Part shown: positions 1 through 5,735 of the stretch, piece after piece
Position numbering within the stretch: position 1 is the stretch's first letter
Layout of the letters: the number at the start of each line of letters is the position of its first letter
DNA from: an uncultured Kiloniellales bacterium
GTDB lineage: Bacteria > Pseudomonadota > Alphaproteobacteria > Kiloniellales > JAKSDN01
Direction: 5' to 3'
Assembly (NCBI GenBank): GCA_947259625.1
Contig: CAMYMY010000231.1
Span: 1-6,113 of the forward strand
DNA: 6,113 nucleotides
Position numbers and translations under genes: made by a program
Notes under the pieces: model-generated
What the model saw: the letters and a program-made list of their open reading frames with translations, nothing else
Databases searched by the model: none
Told to the model about the DNA's origin: nothing

Positions 1-582
1 GGTGCGGGTATCGACGTTGTCCTCGCCGCCCACAAGATCGGGGCCGGCGGAAAAGTGGTGGGCGTGGATTTTGCCCCTCACATGATCGAGCGCGCGAAGC
101 AGACGGCGGCTGAGGCGGATCTGACGGAGACAACCGAGTTTGTTGTTACCGACTTGGGGCGGGTGGAGCTTCCCGACGGCGTCGCCGACGTGGTGATCTC
201 CAACTGCGTCATCAACCTGTGCCCCGAAAAGGAGGCCGTGTACTGCGAGGCTTTTCGCATCCTCAAACCCGGCGGGCGCCTGGCCGTTTCCGACATCGTC
301 TATGCCGGGAAGATCGATCCCGAGGTCCGCGAGCGCTTCCAATCGACCTGGGCGGGATGCGTGGGCGGGGCAATCGAAGAGGATCGCTATTTTCAGATCG
401 TTCAAGACGCCGGCTTCACCGCTGTTGAGGTTGTAGCACGTCACCCACTCCAGCCGAAGGAACTGGAGGAATTGGCGTGTTGTCCGGGCCCGGAATTCAC
501 CCCCGTCCCTGCGAAGGAAGATATCGCTTCGGTGGAAGGAAAAGTGGTCAGCATCAAGTATCGGGCTGCGCGGCCCGCGTAG
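1..582 (+). CDS. arsM: Arsenite S-adenosylmethionine methyltransferase (ArsM), 5'-truncated by window edge
   Basis: ArsM methylates As(III) with S-adenosylmethionine in the cytoplasm, giving methylated and volatile arsenicals. The frame is open from base 1, so the start lies outside; 193 codons are visible against about 260-280 usual for the family. The window opens inside SAM motif I (GAGIDV), followed by motif II (VVGVDFAPHMIERA), then DVVISNCVINL and the LKPGGRLAVSDIV strand of class I methyltransferases. Two family cysteines are recognisable: the one in SNCVINL (visible residue 69) and the one in AGCVGGAI (visible residue 120), corresponding to the As(III)-binding pair of characterised ArsM proteins. 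The third conserved cysteine would be upstream of the window. A CC pair (160-161) in ACCPGPEFTP near the C-terminus is seen in short bacterial ArsM forms. The 159-bp repeat begins 13 bp after the stop. Other SAM methyltransferases are possible but the cysteine pattern favours ArsM. Confidence 0.88.
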   Translation, partial: GAGIDVVLAAHKIGAGGKVVGVDFAPHMIERAKQTAAEADLTETTEFVVTDLGRVELPDGVADVVISNCVINLCPEKEAVYCEAFRILKPGGRLAVSDIVYAGKIDPEVRERFQSTWAGCVGGAIEEDRYFQIVQDAGFTAVEVVARHPLQPKELEELACCPGPEFTPVPAKEDIASVEGKVVSIKYRAARPA

Positions 583-595
583 CGGTTTGGTTCGT

Positions 596-754
596 TGGCT
601 AGGAAGAGCCTGTGTGAGATGCCGCCGGCCGCGACAGCACTACCCCCGATATCTGAAGTACGAGCCTGAAGGTCAGCTTTCGACGGTTTCCTTCTGCTCG
701 ACCCCTGGCAGCCGACCCGTGCCGGGGCGAGTAGGCCGGCCCGGAGTTGACCCA
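596..754. repeat. 159-bp dispersed repeat, copy 1
   Basis: This segment aligns without gaps, in the same orientation, to 1944-2102, with 17 mismatches in 159 positions (about 89% identity) by hand count. Conserved blocks include GAGATGCCGCCGGCCGC, GGTCAGCTTTCGACGG and CTGCTCGACCCCTGGCAGCC. In this copy CTCG-a-CCCC-t-GGCA (698-711) can pair with TGCCGGGGCGAG (720-731), a stem with two bulges; copy 2 keeps only part of it. On the minus strand both copies keep one frame open through VNSGPAYSPR...RRKLT...RPAAS..GSS to a stop at the same aligned place. By my count the differences fall 7, 7 and 3 on codon positions 1, 2 and 3 of that frame, which is weak support for coding. No transposase or terminal inverted repeats were seen. 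Apart from this repeat, the 583-955 gap holds only the hairpins at its right end. Confidence 0.85.
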
Positions 755-905
755 ACCCGGACATTACGAGCGGCGTGCTGGCAGGCGTGTTTGTCGAGGT
801 GCTTAGAGACGTTAAGGCTTTTGGTCCTGCAGTACTTCATCGCGGTGAAAGTTCAGGTAATTGAGTTGCCCTCCATCCCCCCACCTCGAATTCGGGATCT
901 GTGCG

Positions 906-949
906 GGGGGCGCGGGGTAACCCGCGTCCCCACCGCGATCAAATTCGCG
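906..949 (-). terminator. Tandem hairpins downstream of the cytochrome gene
   Basis: Two stem-loops lie 7 bp past the cytochrome stop. The distal one pairs 906-916 with 921-931 (11 bp, one G-T pair) around a four-base loop that reads GTAA on the plus strand and TTAC on the minus strand. The proximal one pairs CGCGA (934-938) with TCGCG (945-949). Neither is followed by a T-run on either strand, so a classic intrinsic terminator is not shown; a 3' stabilising structure between the converging genes is equally possible. Base pairing is seen; function is inferred from position. Confidence 0.45.
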
Positions 950-955
950 AAAGTA

Positions 956-1648
956 CTAATCTCTCGACTTATCGTCGTCGTCGCCGGCCGGACAGTCGAA
1001 GTCGTCTTGGTCGCGCGGTCCGTCACCGTCGTTGTCCAGGCCTCTCCTGCCGTAAGCGGCGTCGTCACAAGGGTCCTCCAGCCGGGATGACGGGGCATCC
1101 TCGCCAGCGGGCATCGGCGTGTCCATGAAATGACATGACCCGCAGAAGAGAAAACCCAGGACCAGGTCATGGTGTGCTCGCAAGCCGTCCCCGAGGTTCG
1201 GCCCGGGACCACCGAAGGCCCCGTCGCTCGGCGTGATGTCCGCCTCACGCCCGTGACAGCCAACACAGCCCACGCCGTCGTCGTCATCCTCGAACAAGCC
1301 TCTGTTCAAGTACACAGGTGTCTTTGTGCCCTGGTGGTGACAGTATCGACATTCGAGGTCGAACGCTCTCACGTGCCCGCGCATCAGGCCCTTGTCCCAC
1401 TCGGCCGGATCGTCAGCGGTCCTGGACGAGTAAGTTCTTTGCGAACGGTAGTCCCCGTGACAGGTCGCGCAGTTCCCACTGTTCTCGATAGTGGGATCGC
1501 CATTGAAACAGAGTCCGTCCCCCTCTTCGGTGCCGTTGCACGACCATGTAGGATAAGCGGTCGCGGTGGAACTCCACATGATCAAGCTGGCAAGCACCAC
1601 GAGCCCGCCCAACAGGCTCCTAAAGTGCGTCGTCCTTCCACAATTCAT
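956..1648 (-). CDS. Secreted tetraheme c-type cytochrome with acidic Ca-type tail
   Basis: This is a 230-residue exported multiheme cytochrome, probably an electron-transfer protein outside the cytoplasmic membrane; its partner is unknown. Residues 1-31 form a signal peptide: R5 and R10, hydrophobic core LLGGLVVLASLIM, and a signal peptidase I site after A29-T-A31. Four CXXCH heme sites follow: CATCH (60-64), CRYCH (100-104), CVGCH (128-132) and CGSCH (169-173). The tail (about 191-230) is very acidic and carries DNDGDG (205-210) followed by DQDDFDC, resembling the DxDGDG...DC metal-binding repeats of MopE-like and thrombospondin-type-3-like proteins. The ATG is preceded by AGGAGGGG (1653-1660), with a 6-nt spacer from AGGAGG, which fixes the start. 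Further cysteines at 37, 47, 194 and 219 may form disulfides. It converges on arsM and is bracketed by the 159-bp repeat. I do not recognise a named family. Confidence 0.85.
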   Translation of the reverse strand: MNCGRTTHFRSLLGGLVVLASLIMWSSTATAYPTWSCNGTEEGDGLCFNGDPTIENSGNCATCHGDYRSQRTYSSRTADDPAEWDKGLMRGHVRAFDLECRYCHHQGTKTPVYLNRGLFEDDDDGVGCVGCHGREADITPSDGAFGGPGPNLGDGLRAHHDLVLGFLFCGSCHFMDTPMPAGEDAPSSRLEDPCDDAAYGRRGLDNDGDGPRDQDDFDCPAGDDDDKSRD

Positions 1649-1658
1649 CGTACCCCTC

Positions 1659-1841
1659 CTATTGAGACCGGCAATTTCCCCGCCCGATAGAAAGGAGAAT
1701 CTTGTCTCTCGTCGTATCCGCCCAGCATAAAGAGTTTAACACTTCTCCGGTCGTGGCGTCCAGGAGGTGATCGGTCGACTTGTTCCCCCTAATCCGAGTC
1801 ATGAGGCAAGAGAGTTTTCCATAGGTAGTCTGCTCCGACAT
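1659..1841 (-). CDS. Hypothetical 60-residue ORF upstream of the cytochrome (doubtful)
   Basis: This short ATG-started frame, from MSEQTTYGKL to RGNCRSQ, ends within the Shine-Dalgarno of the cytochrome gene, so the two could be co-transcribed. The stretch LLDATTGEVLNSLCWADTT reads like natural protein sequence and it has three cysteines, but I recognise no domain, signal peptide or membrane segment. No convincing Shine-Dalgarno precedes the ATG (the upstream bases read TCTAGCTGA). Otherwise this stretch would be the untranslated leader of the cytochrome gene. It may be a relic or chance ORF. Confidence 0.25.
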   Translation of the reverse strand: MSEQTTYGKLSCLMTRIRGNKSTDHLLDATTGEVLNSLCWADTTRDKILLSIGRGNCRSQ

Positions 1842-1943
1842 TCAGCTAGATGCATATTTGACGATGAAGTCGACGACTCCGGCCACCGGCATCTCGATTT
1901 GCCAAAATGCGGGCGCTATTGCGGAGTGGCGTGAGTCTGCTTA

Positions 1944-2102
1944 TGGCTATGAAGAGCCTACCTGAGATGCCGCCGGCCGCTTCAGCAATACCCCCGATAG
2001 CTGAAGCACGAGCCTGACGGTCAGCTTTCGACGGCTTCCGTCTGCTCGACCCCTGGCAGCCGGCCCGTCCCGCGGCGAGTAGGCAGGGCCGGAGTTGACC
2101 CA
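1944..2102. repeat. 159-bp dispersed repeat, copy 2
   Basis: This is the direct copy of 596-754. Alignment is ungapped from TGGCTA to GGAGTTGACCCA and fades on both sides, with a weak trace of similarity for about 13 bp past the right end. The minus-strand frame starting at 2216 runs through this copy and ends at the GSS-stop shared with copy 1. The distal hairpin arm differs here (TCCCGCGGCGAG instead of TGCCGGGGCGAG) without compensating changes, so a conserved RNA hairpin is not supported. Between this copy and the kinase stop (2103-2399) I see only the inverted repeat at 2355-2394 and an orphan AGGAGG-type site before an ATG at 2187. Confidence 0.85.
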
Positions 2103-2354
2103 TCGCAGATATTCGGCTTCGATGGACATGCTCTCCGCTGACACATCGAATTTCGCCTGTGACGCGCGTCTGGGAGGAAACGGCCTATGGCCAAGGCCCG
2201 CGCGCTGTTGGATCAACTTTCATTGGTTTCGGTGCCGTTCGCGTTGGAGGTTGACCGACTTCGGTTCTTGACGAACCCCGTCCCCTCCGCCCGGTCAGTC
2301 CAAATCTTCGTCGGATGCGTTGGTTTGGAACATCGAAATTCGGCGCTCCGTTTT

Positions 2355-2394
2355 CGGGGTCGGTCGACGAGAACGACGGCGGGCGCCGACCCCG
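2355..2394 (-). terminator. Perfect 9-bp inverted repeat just after the kinase stop
   Basis: CGGGGTCGG (2355-2363) and CCGACCCCG (2386-2394) are perfect complements around a 22-nt loop, starting 5 bp past the kinase stop codon. On the transcribed (minus) strand the stem is followed by AAAAC, not a U-run. It may therefore be a factor-assisted terminator or an mRNA 3' stabiliser for the three-gene operon. The pairing is seen; the role is inferred from position. Confidence 0.45.
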
Positions 2395-2399
2395 CTGGG

Positions 2400-3563
2400 T
2401 CAGAAATATACCAGGAACCCCCACAGAATCAGCGCCGCCATGAACACCTTGATCCACGACACCCAGTTCGATGTCTGGTTGCCGATCCGATCGGATTGCG
2501 GAATCTGGGTCCGCCCCGCGCGCGCGTTGGACGCCGCCAGTCGCGAATGGCTCGGCGTCGGGCCCGGCGCCCCCTGGCCCAGAGAGGATCTGATGTAGTC
2601 GAGGTTGCTCATGCCCGCGGGTCTCGCGCCCGCCGGAACGGCCGGGGTCGTTTGGCGGGCGGCGGCGCGGCCGGGCTGCCCATGCCTGGCGAGAAAGTCC
2701 TCGAGCGAGGGAACCTTCTCGATGGGCCGCTTGCAGATCGAGGCGAAGTCGTTGACCTTGTCCGCCAGGGGGCGCATCCGCCGCAATTCCCGGAACAGGG
2801 GGGATTTTCGGGGATTCTCGAAATCCGACTTCTGGAACAGGATGTTGTCGCCGGTGCAGAAGCGCTCGTAGAGCGATTGGTCGCGGGCGATGGCGTCGAG
2901 GCTGAGGTCGATCATGATGAAGGAGAAATCGTCGATCCTGGGCCCGAAATGGCCGGCCGTTCGGCCGGGGTGCTGGAAGTGGGCGTGGCCGAGCTCGTTG
3001 CCGTTGCCGAGCGGCATGGCGGGCACGTACATGCCGTCGTAGTCGATCAGCGTCAGGGCTCCGTTGCGCACCACCATGTTGCCGTTCTCGAGATCGCCGT
3101 GGGCGATCCCGCGGTCGGCGAGGAAGTGGGCGAGCTCGTGAAAGGACGACAACAGCGCGCGCACGGCCGCTGCGTCGTCGTAGTTGTCCTCCAGGAACAA
3201 GCCCAGCGTGGGCCCCTCGGCCCAGGCCATCTTGACCACGGGATAGAGCACCGAGCGCACGCGCACCCCTTCGCGCTGATACTCGAAGGAGACGAAATGC
3301 TTGCTGCGGAGATCGGCGATCGCGTCGCTGATCTGGGCGTAGCGCTGCTTCAGGTCGGGGACGTAGCGGTGGAAGCAGCGCACGGCGAACTTCCGCGCCT
3401 TCGCGCTGACCGTATAGGTGAGCGCAAAGCCGCCGCCGAGAACGATCGGCAGGCCGAGCGTGCTGGTGGCGAGGCTGCCGGCGGCGAGCTCGGGGTCGGT
3501 GAACGCCGAGGCCGGGTTCTGTGCCGACTGATTGTATTCTGCGATGCCCGGATAACGTTTCAC
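2400..3563 (-). CDS. Membrane-anchored divergent Ser/Thr protein kinase of a TerY-P-like triad
   Basis: This is a 387-residue kinase-fold protein, third gene of the operon, expected to phosphorylate Ser/Thr on partner proteins at the inner membrane face. Visible motifs are a glycine loop LGGG (42-45), FAVRCF with Arg62 where kinases usually have the beta-3 Lys, the catalytic loop HGDLENGN (155-162, D157 and N162), the metal-binding LIDYDG (172-177, D174, in place of DFG), GHAHFQHPGR (192-201) and DDFSF (211-215) at the alpha-F position. A Pro/Ala-rich linker (about 292-365) leads to a C-terminal hydrophobic segment WIKVFMAALILWGFLVYF, a tail anchor with no residues beyond it. The start is GTG, 9 bp after the phosphatase stop, with GGAG at 3576-3579 (12-nt spacer). 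HGDL in place of HRD and DYD in place of DFG are, as I recall, usual in this family. Kinase fold is well supported; activity is not proven given Arg62. Confidence 0.85.
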   Translation of the reverse strand: MKRYPGIAEYNQSAQNPASAFTDPELAAGSLATSTLGLPIVLGGGFALTYTVSAKARKFAVRCFHRYVPDLKQRYAQISDAIADLRSKHFVSFEYQREGVRVRSVLYPVVKMAWAEGPTLGLFLEDNYDDAAAVRALLSSFHELAHFLADRGIAHGDLENGNMVVRNGALTLIDYDGMYVPAMPLGNGNELGHAHFQHPGRTAGHFGPRIDDFSFIMIDLSLDAIARDQSLYERFCTGDNILFQKSDFENPRKSPLFRELRRMRPLADKVNDFASICKRPIEKVPSLEDFLARHGQPGRAAARQTTPAVPAGARPAGMSNLDYIRSSLGQGAPGPTPSHSRLAASNARAGRTQIPQSDRIGNQTSNWVSWIKVFMAALILWGFLVYF

Positions 3564-3572
3564 GGCGATCGA

Positions 3573-4301
3573 TCACTCCAGAATTAGCACCGTCGAGTCG
3601 TCGACCCGCATGCGGCCCGCTGCGCGCTCGCGAGCGACCAGCGTCTCGAGGTCGGCGACGTCGGAGAAGCCGAGCAGAATCTCTCCCGCGCAGGGTTCCG
3701 CCTGGGCGCGGCGCAGGAACCACTCGGCGATCGCGTCGGTCATGCACACGATCCTCGGTTGGGCGAGCCGGTCGAGGGACCAGATGGCGGTCGAGGCGTC
3801 GGCGTGGCCCGGCCGTTTGAGAAAGGCATTGTGCTTGCGCCGCGTCGACAGCAGCGTCGGCTGACGCCGAAAGTCCTCCGGATCGCTGTAGGGAAAGCTC
3901 GCCACCAGCCGGGTTCCGTCGAGCAGCAGCGCCAGGGTGTCGCCGATCGCCAGCACGCGGACCTGGTCCAGCTCCGGACTGACCGCCACGCCGAGCAGCG
4001 TGGCGAAGCTGCCGCGGTCGAAGGCCGCCTGGCGGCTCCAGGACATGGACTGCGGATCGTGGCGGCGGGTGTAGGCCAAGATCCCCAGGTCCACCCGCGA
4101 CATCGAGAGCACCGGCTTGAGGACGAAAAGCCGGACCAGAATCCGCGCCCACAGCCTGGAATCGAACGATTCCGAGGCGCCGTCGCTCAGGGCGAGCGCC
4201 GATCGCTGCGGAGACCACGTGAAGGCGTCTTCGTTGCGATCGGCATCACCCGGAAGCTTCGAAATCGATCCGAAGAACCTGAGCGCGAACCCGAACGACA
4301 T
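3573..4301 (-). CDS. PP2C-family Ser/Thr protein phosphatase of a TerY-P-like triad
   Basis: This 242-residue cytoplasmic phosphatase is the middle gene of the operon and should reverse the kinase's phosphorylation using Mn2+/Mg2+. PP2C (PPM) motifs appear in order: RNEDAF (22-27), ALSDGAS (37-43, metal-binding D40), GSFATLLGVAV (97-107), LAIGD (117-121), MTDAIAEWF (187-195, D189) and the terminal VDDSTVLI (233-240, D234). All principal metal-binding aspartates appear present, so it should be active. It is a minimal domain near the family's usual 230-250 residues, with no signal peptide or membrane segment. The ATG at 4301 is 16 bp after the VWA stop; the upstream Shine-Dalgarno is weak, suggesting translational coupling. 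Few in-frame alternatives fit, because the beta-strand ahead of RNEDAF is needed. Confidence 0.88.
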   Translation of the reverse strand: MSFGFALRFFGSISKLPGDADRNEDAFTWSPQRSALALSDGASESFDSRLWARILVRLFVLKPVLSMSRVDLGILAYTRRHDPQSMSWSRQAAFDRGSFATLLGVAVSPELDQVRVLAIGDTLALLLDGTRLVASFPYSDPEDFRRQPTLLSTRRKHNAFLKRPGHADASTAIWSLDRLAQPRIVCMTDAIAEWFLRRAQAEPCAGEILLGFSDVADLETLVARERAAGRMRVDDSTVLILE

Positions 4302-4317
4302 GAACGAGGCTCGGCGG

Positions 4318-5151
4318 TTATCTCAGCTGGCTGGCGCGGGTACCGATCTCGAAGAAGTGACCGATGAAGTCCATGCCGGCCTTGTAGGCGAAGAATCGGC
4401 TGTCGCCGGTCACGTCGTAGCCCATGGCCTGGGCGGCGCTGACCAGATGATCGGGAAACGGGCTCGACATCCGAAACAGCAGCTTGCCGTATTCGTCGGG
4501 CAGCTCGTCCTCGGACGACGGGAACAGGATCTCGTCCCCCGCTTCGTTATCGACATGGAGGTTGAACAGGAGGACTTCGCCGTCGTTGGTCGAAATGCCC
4601 TTGATCGCCTCCGCGATATCCTCGGGATCGCCATCGGTCGACTGTCCGTCGGTGACATGGACGACGGTCGGCGGATACGAGGCCGGATGGCTGTCGCACC
4701 ACTCGGCGACGGTTTCCGCGATCATGCGCATGGCTCCGCACATCGGGGTCCCGCCGTCGTGCAGGGGGTCGATCCAGACCGGAAACTTCACCACCTGCTT
4801 ATCGATGACGTCGTCGCCGCTATCGACGTCCTGGTCGCGCTCCTCGATCCGCAGCGGGTTGCTTTCGATCTCGGAGATGGGCAGCAGGGCCCGGCCCTTC
4901 AACTCGCCGCCGAAGGCCGAGCCGACGCTGTCGCCGCCGTAGCCGATGACGCCGATGTCGAAGTAGTCGCGCACCCCGTCGGCCTTGGTGCAGCGCACGA
5001 TCGTCTCGGCGATCGTCCGGTTGAGCACGTCGGCGACGAACTCCGACTTGATGCTGCCGCCGGCCATTTGCTCATCCATCGAGCCGGACTGATCGATCAC
5101 GAACAGGAAGCAGGTCGGGTTCTTCCTGTTGATTTCCTTGGTGTATGACAT
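4318..5151 (-). CDS. VWA-domain (TerY-like) protein with complete MIDAS
   Basis: This 277-residue cytoplasmic von Willebrand factor A protein is the first gene of the operon, a likely scaffold or phosphorylation target for its neighbours. The MIDAS metal site is complete: DQSGS (D20, S22, S24) after CFLFVI, Thr135 in DGGTPMCGA, and Asp168 in VHVTDGQSTDGDPED. IGVIGYGGD (66-74) and VKFPVWIDPLHDGGTP are the kind of stretches I recall from VWA proteins found beside PP2C and kinase genes. There is no signal peptide or membrane segment. Three in-frame ATGs lie upstream of or at the start (5220, 5157, 5151). The AGGAG at 5160-5164 is 8 nt from 5151 but only 2 nt from 5157, so MSYTKEINRK is chosen. 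The next gene starts 16 bp downstream. The short form of classic TerY differs in sequence, so TerY-like is a class label rather than a strict orthologue. Confidence 0.87.
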   Translation of the reverse strand: MSYTKEINRKNPTCFLFVIDQSGSMDEQMAGGSIKSEFVADVLNRTIAETIVRCTKADGVRDYFDIGVIGYGGDSVGSAFGGELKGRALLPISEIESNPLRIEERDQDVDSGDDVIDKQVVKFPVWIDPLHDGGTPMCGAMRMIAETVAEWCDSHPASYPPTVVHVTDGQSTDGDPEDIAEAIKGISTNDGEVLLFNLHVDNEAGDEILFPSSEDELPDEYGKLLFRMSSPFPDHLVSAAQAMGYDVTGDSRFFAYKAGMDFIGHFFEIGTRASQLR

Positions 5152-5159
5152 CTTCATCG

Positions 5160-5164
5160 CTCCT
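5160..5164 (-). promoter_or_regulatory. Shine-Dalgarno deciding the VWA gene start
   Basis: The minus strand reads AGGAG-CG-ATG-AAG-ATG. Spacing is 2 nt to the first ATG and 8 nt to the second, so the second (5151) is the functional start. The longest open frame from 5220 would add 23 residues with no family resemblance. Confidence 0.65.
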
Positions 5165-5213
5165 GAGCTGATGCACATGGAGGGCGTGGTTGTCAGACCA
5201 AAGCCGGACTCCA

Positions 5214-5235
5214 GGCCCAATAGCCGGATTGGTCC
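5214..5235. promoter_or_regulatory. Inverted repeat upstream of the triad, possible operator
   Basis: GGCCCAAT (5214-5221) and ATTGGTCC (5228-5235) are inverted around AGCCGG, 8-bp arms with one mismatch, about 63 bp upstream of the VWA start. The spacing suits an operator or a leader hairpin. I found no convincing -35/-10 pair for the operon; the best AT-rich element on the minus strand is TTAATAAA near 5254-5261. The role is inference. Confidence 0.25.
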
Positions 5236-5341
5236 GACACACTACGGCGAGTTTATTAAGGGCCCGCTAAGGAGCGCGGAGCTGAGCGCTGACGCCGCGA
5301 GATTCTGGTGAAAGTTTTGTTTCATTTTCTTCTCGCGATGC

Positions 5342-5375
5342 CGGGCTTGGGCGGCAGTTCGGCGCCGTAAGCCCG
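5342..5375. terminator. Strong stem-loop in the leader region of the triad
   Basis: CGGGCTT (5342-5348) pairs perfectly with AAGCCCG (5369-5375), and inside it GGCG (5350-5353) pairs with CGCC (5363-5366). On the plus strand it is followed by CGTTTCC, only a short T-run. It may end transcription entering from either side, separating the triad from DNA to its right. Pairing is seen; function is inferred. Confidence 0.35.
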
Positions 5376-5398
5376 CGTTTCCTCCATACGTCTTCGCC

Positions 5399-5415
5399 AC
5401 CGCGGGGGGCGCGGT
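5399..5415. terminator. Short hairpin ACCGCG-GGGGG-CGCGGT
   Basis: Perfect 6-bp arms (5399-5404 and 5410-5415) enclose five G. It lies 8 bp beyond the stop of the possible 43-codon ORF on the minus strand. No U-run follows, so it is weak as a terminator by itself. Confidence 0.25.
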
Positions 5416-5423
5416 TTCATGGA

Positions 5424-5555
5424 TTAGAATTCAACAACCAAGGTGAGGGCCACGCCGAGCTGAACGATGCCGACGATTGCCAGGACCACGATCGACAGCC
5501 TCGCGCGGCTTTGCCGCGCCTCCGGCAATTGCCTTTGCTGTGCGGACAATCCCAC
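5424..5555 (-). CDS. Possible 43-residue single-pass membrane peptide
   Basis: This is a small GTG-started frame preceded by AAGAGG (5562-5567) at 6 nt. The N-terminal half is basic and polar (QQRQLPEARQSRARL) and residues 22-41 are one unbroken hydrophobic segment, VVLAIVGIVQLGVALTLVV, ending in Glu-Phe-stop. This predicts a tail-anchored peptide with a positively charged cytoplasmic side. It lies upstream of the VWA gene on the same strand, but the hairpins at 5342-5415 and a 272-bp gap separate them. A perfect hairpin (GCGCGGC 5503-5509 with GCCGCGC 5513-5519) sits inside the frame and could argue for a non-coding structure. It may also be the end of a lost larger gene, since the frame opens only 18 codons further up. 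I do not recognise a family. Confidence 0.35.
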   Translation of the reverse strand: MGLSAQQRQLPEARQSRARLSIVVLAIVGIVQLGVALTLVVEF

Positions 5556-5735
5556 TCGCCACCTCTTGCAACGCCATTTGGCATCGAGGGTGATTCAAGC
5601 CGCGTTAAGGACACGATAAATGACTTGGCTGCCGGACGTGCCTGGACGCCGGTGCCGATGTTGTCGCATCGCAAATCGGCGGCGAGTCCTCAACACACGG
5701 CTTCGCCATCCCCGTCCGGCGATAAGCCCTGGCAG

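Noticed and set aside
698..731. A bulged stem-loop in repeat copy 1 as a conserved RNA element
   Set aside because: The matching arm in copy 2 changed without compensating substitutions, so the two copies give no covariation support.
2187..3587. A 466-codon plus-strand open frame with a good GGAGG (2173-2177) before its ATG
   Set aside because: It runs antisense through the whole kinase gene, whose motifs are unmistakable. Its residues are low-complexity Val/Gly/Ala/Glu-rich antisense translation typical of GC-rich genes. The Shine-Dalgarno is likely chance.
2185..4218. A 677-codon minus-strand open frame across kinase and phosphatase
   Set aside because: It is an out-of-frame, Arg/Pro-rich shadow of the two real genes on the same strand and has no domain.
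4117..5148. A 343-codon plus-strand open frame opposite the VWA gene
   Set aside because: It is antisense to the VWA gene with its intact MIDAS and shows no motif of its own.
5152..5220. The 23-residue N-terminal extension of the VWA protein
   Set aside because: The Shine-Dalgarno at 5160-5164 fits the start at 5151, and the extension resembles no known VWA N-terminus.
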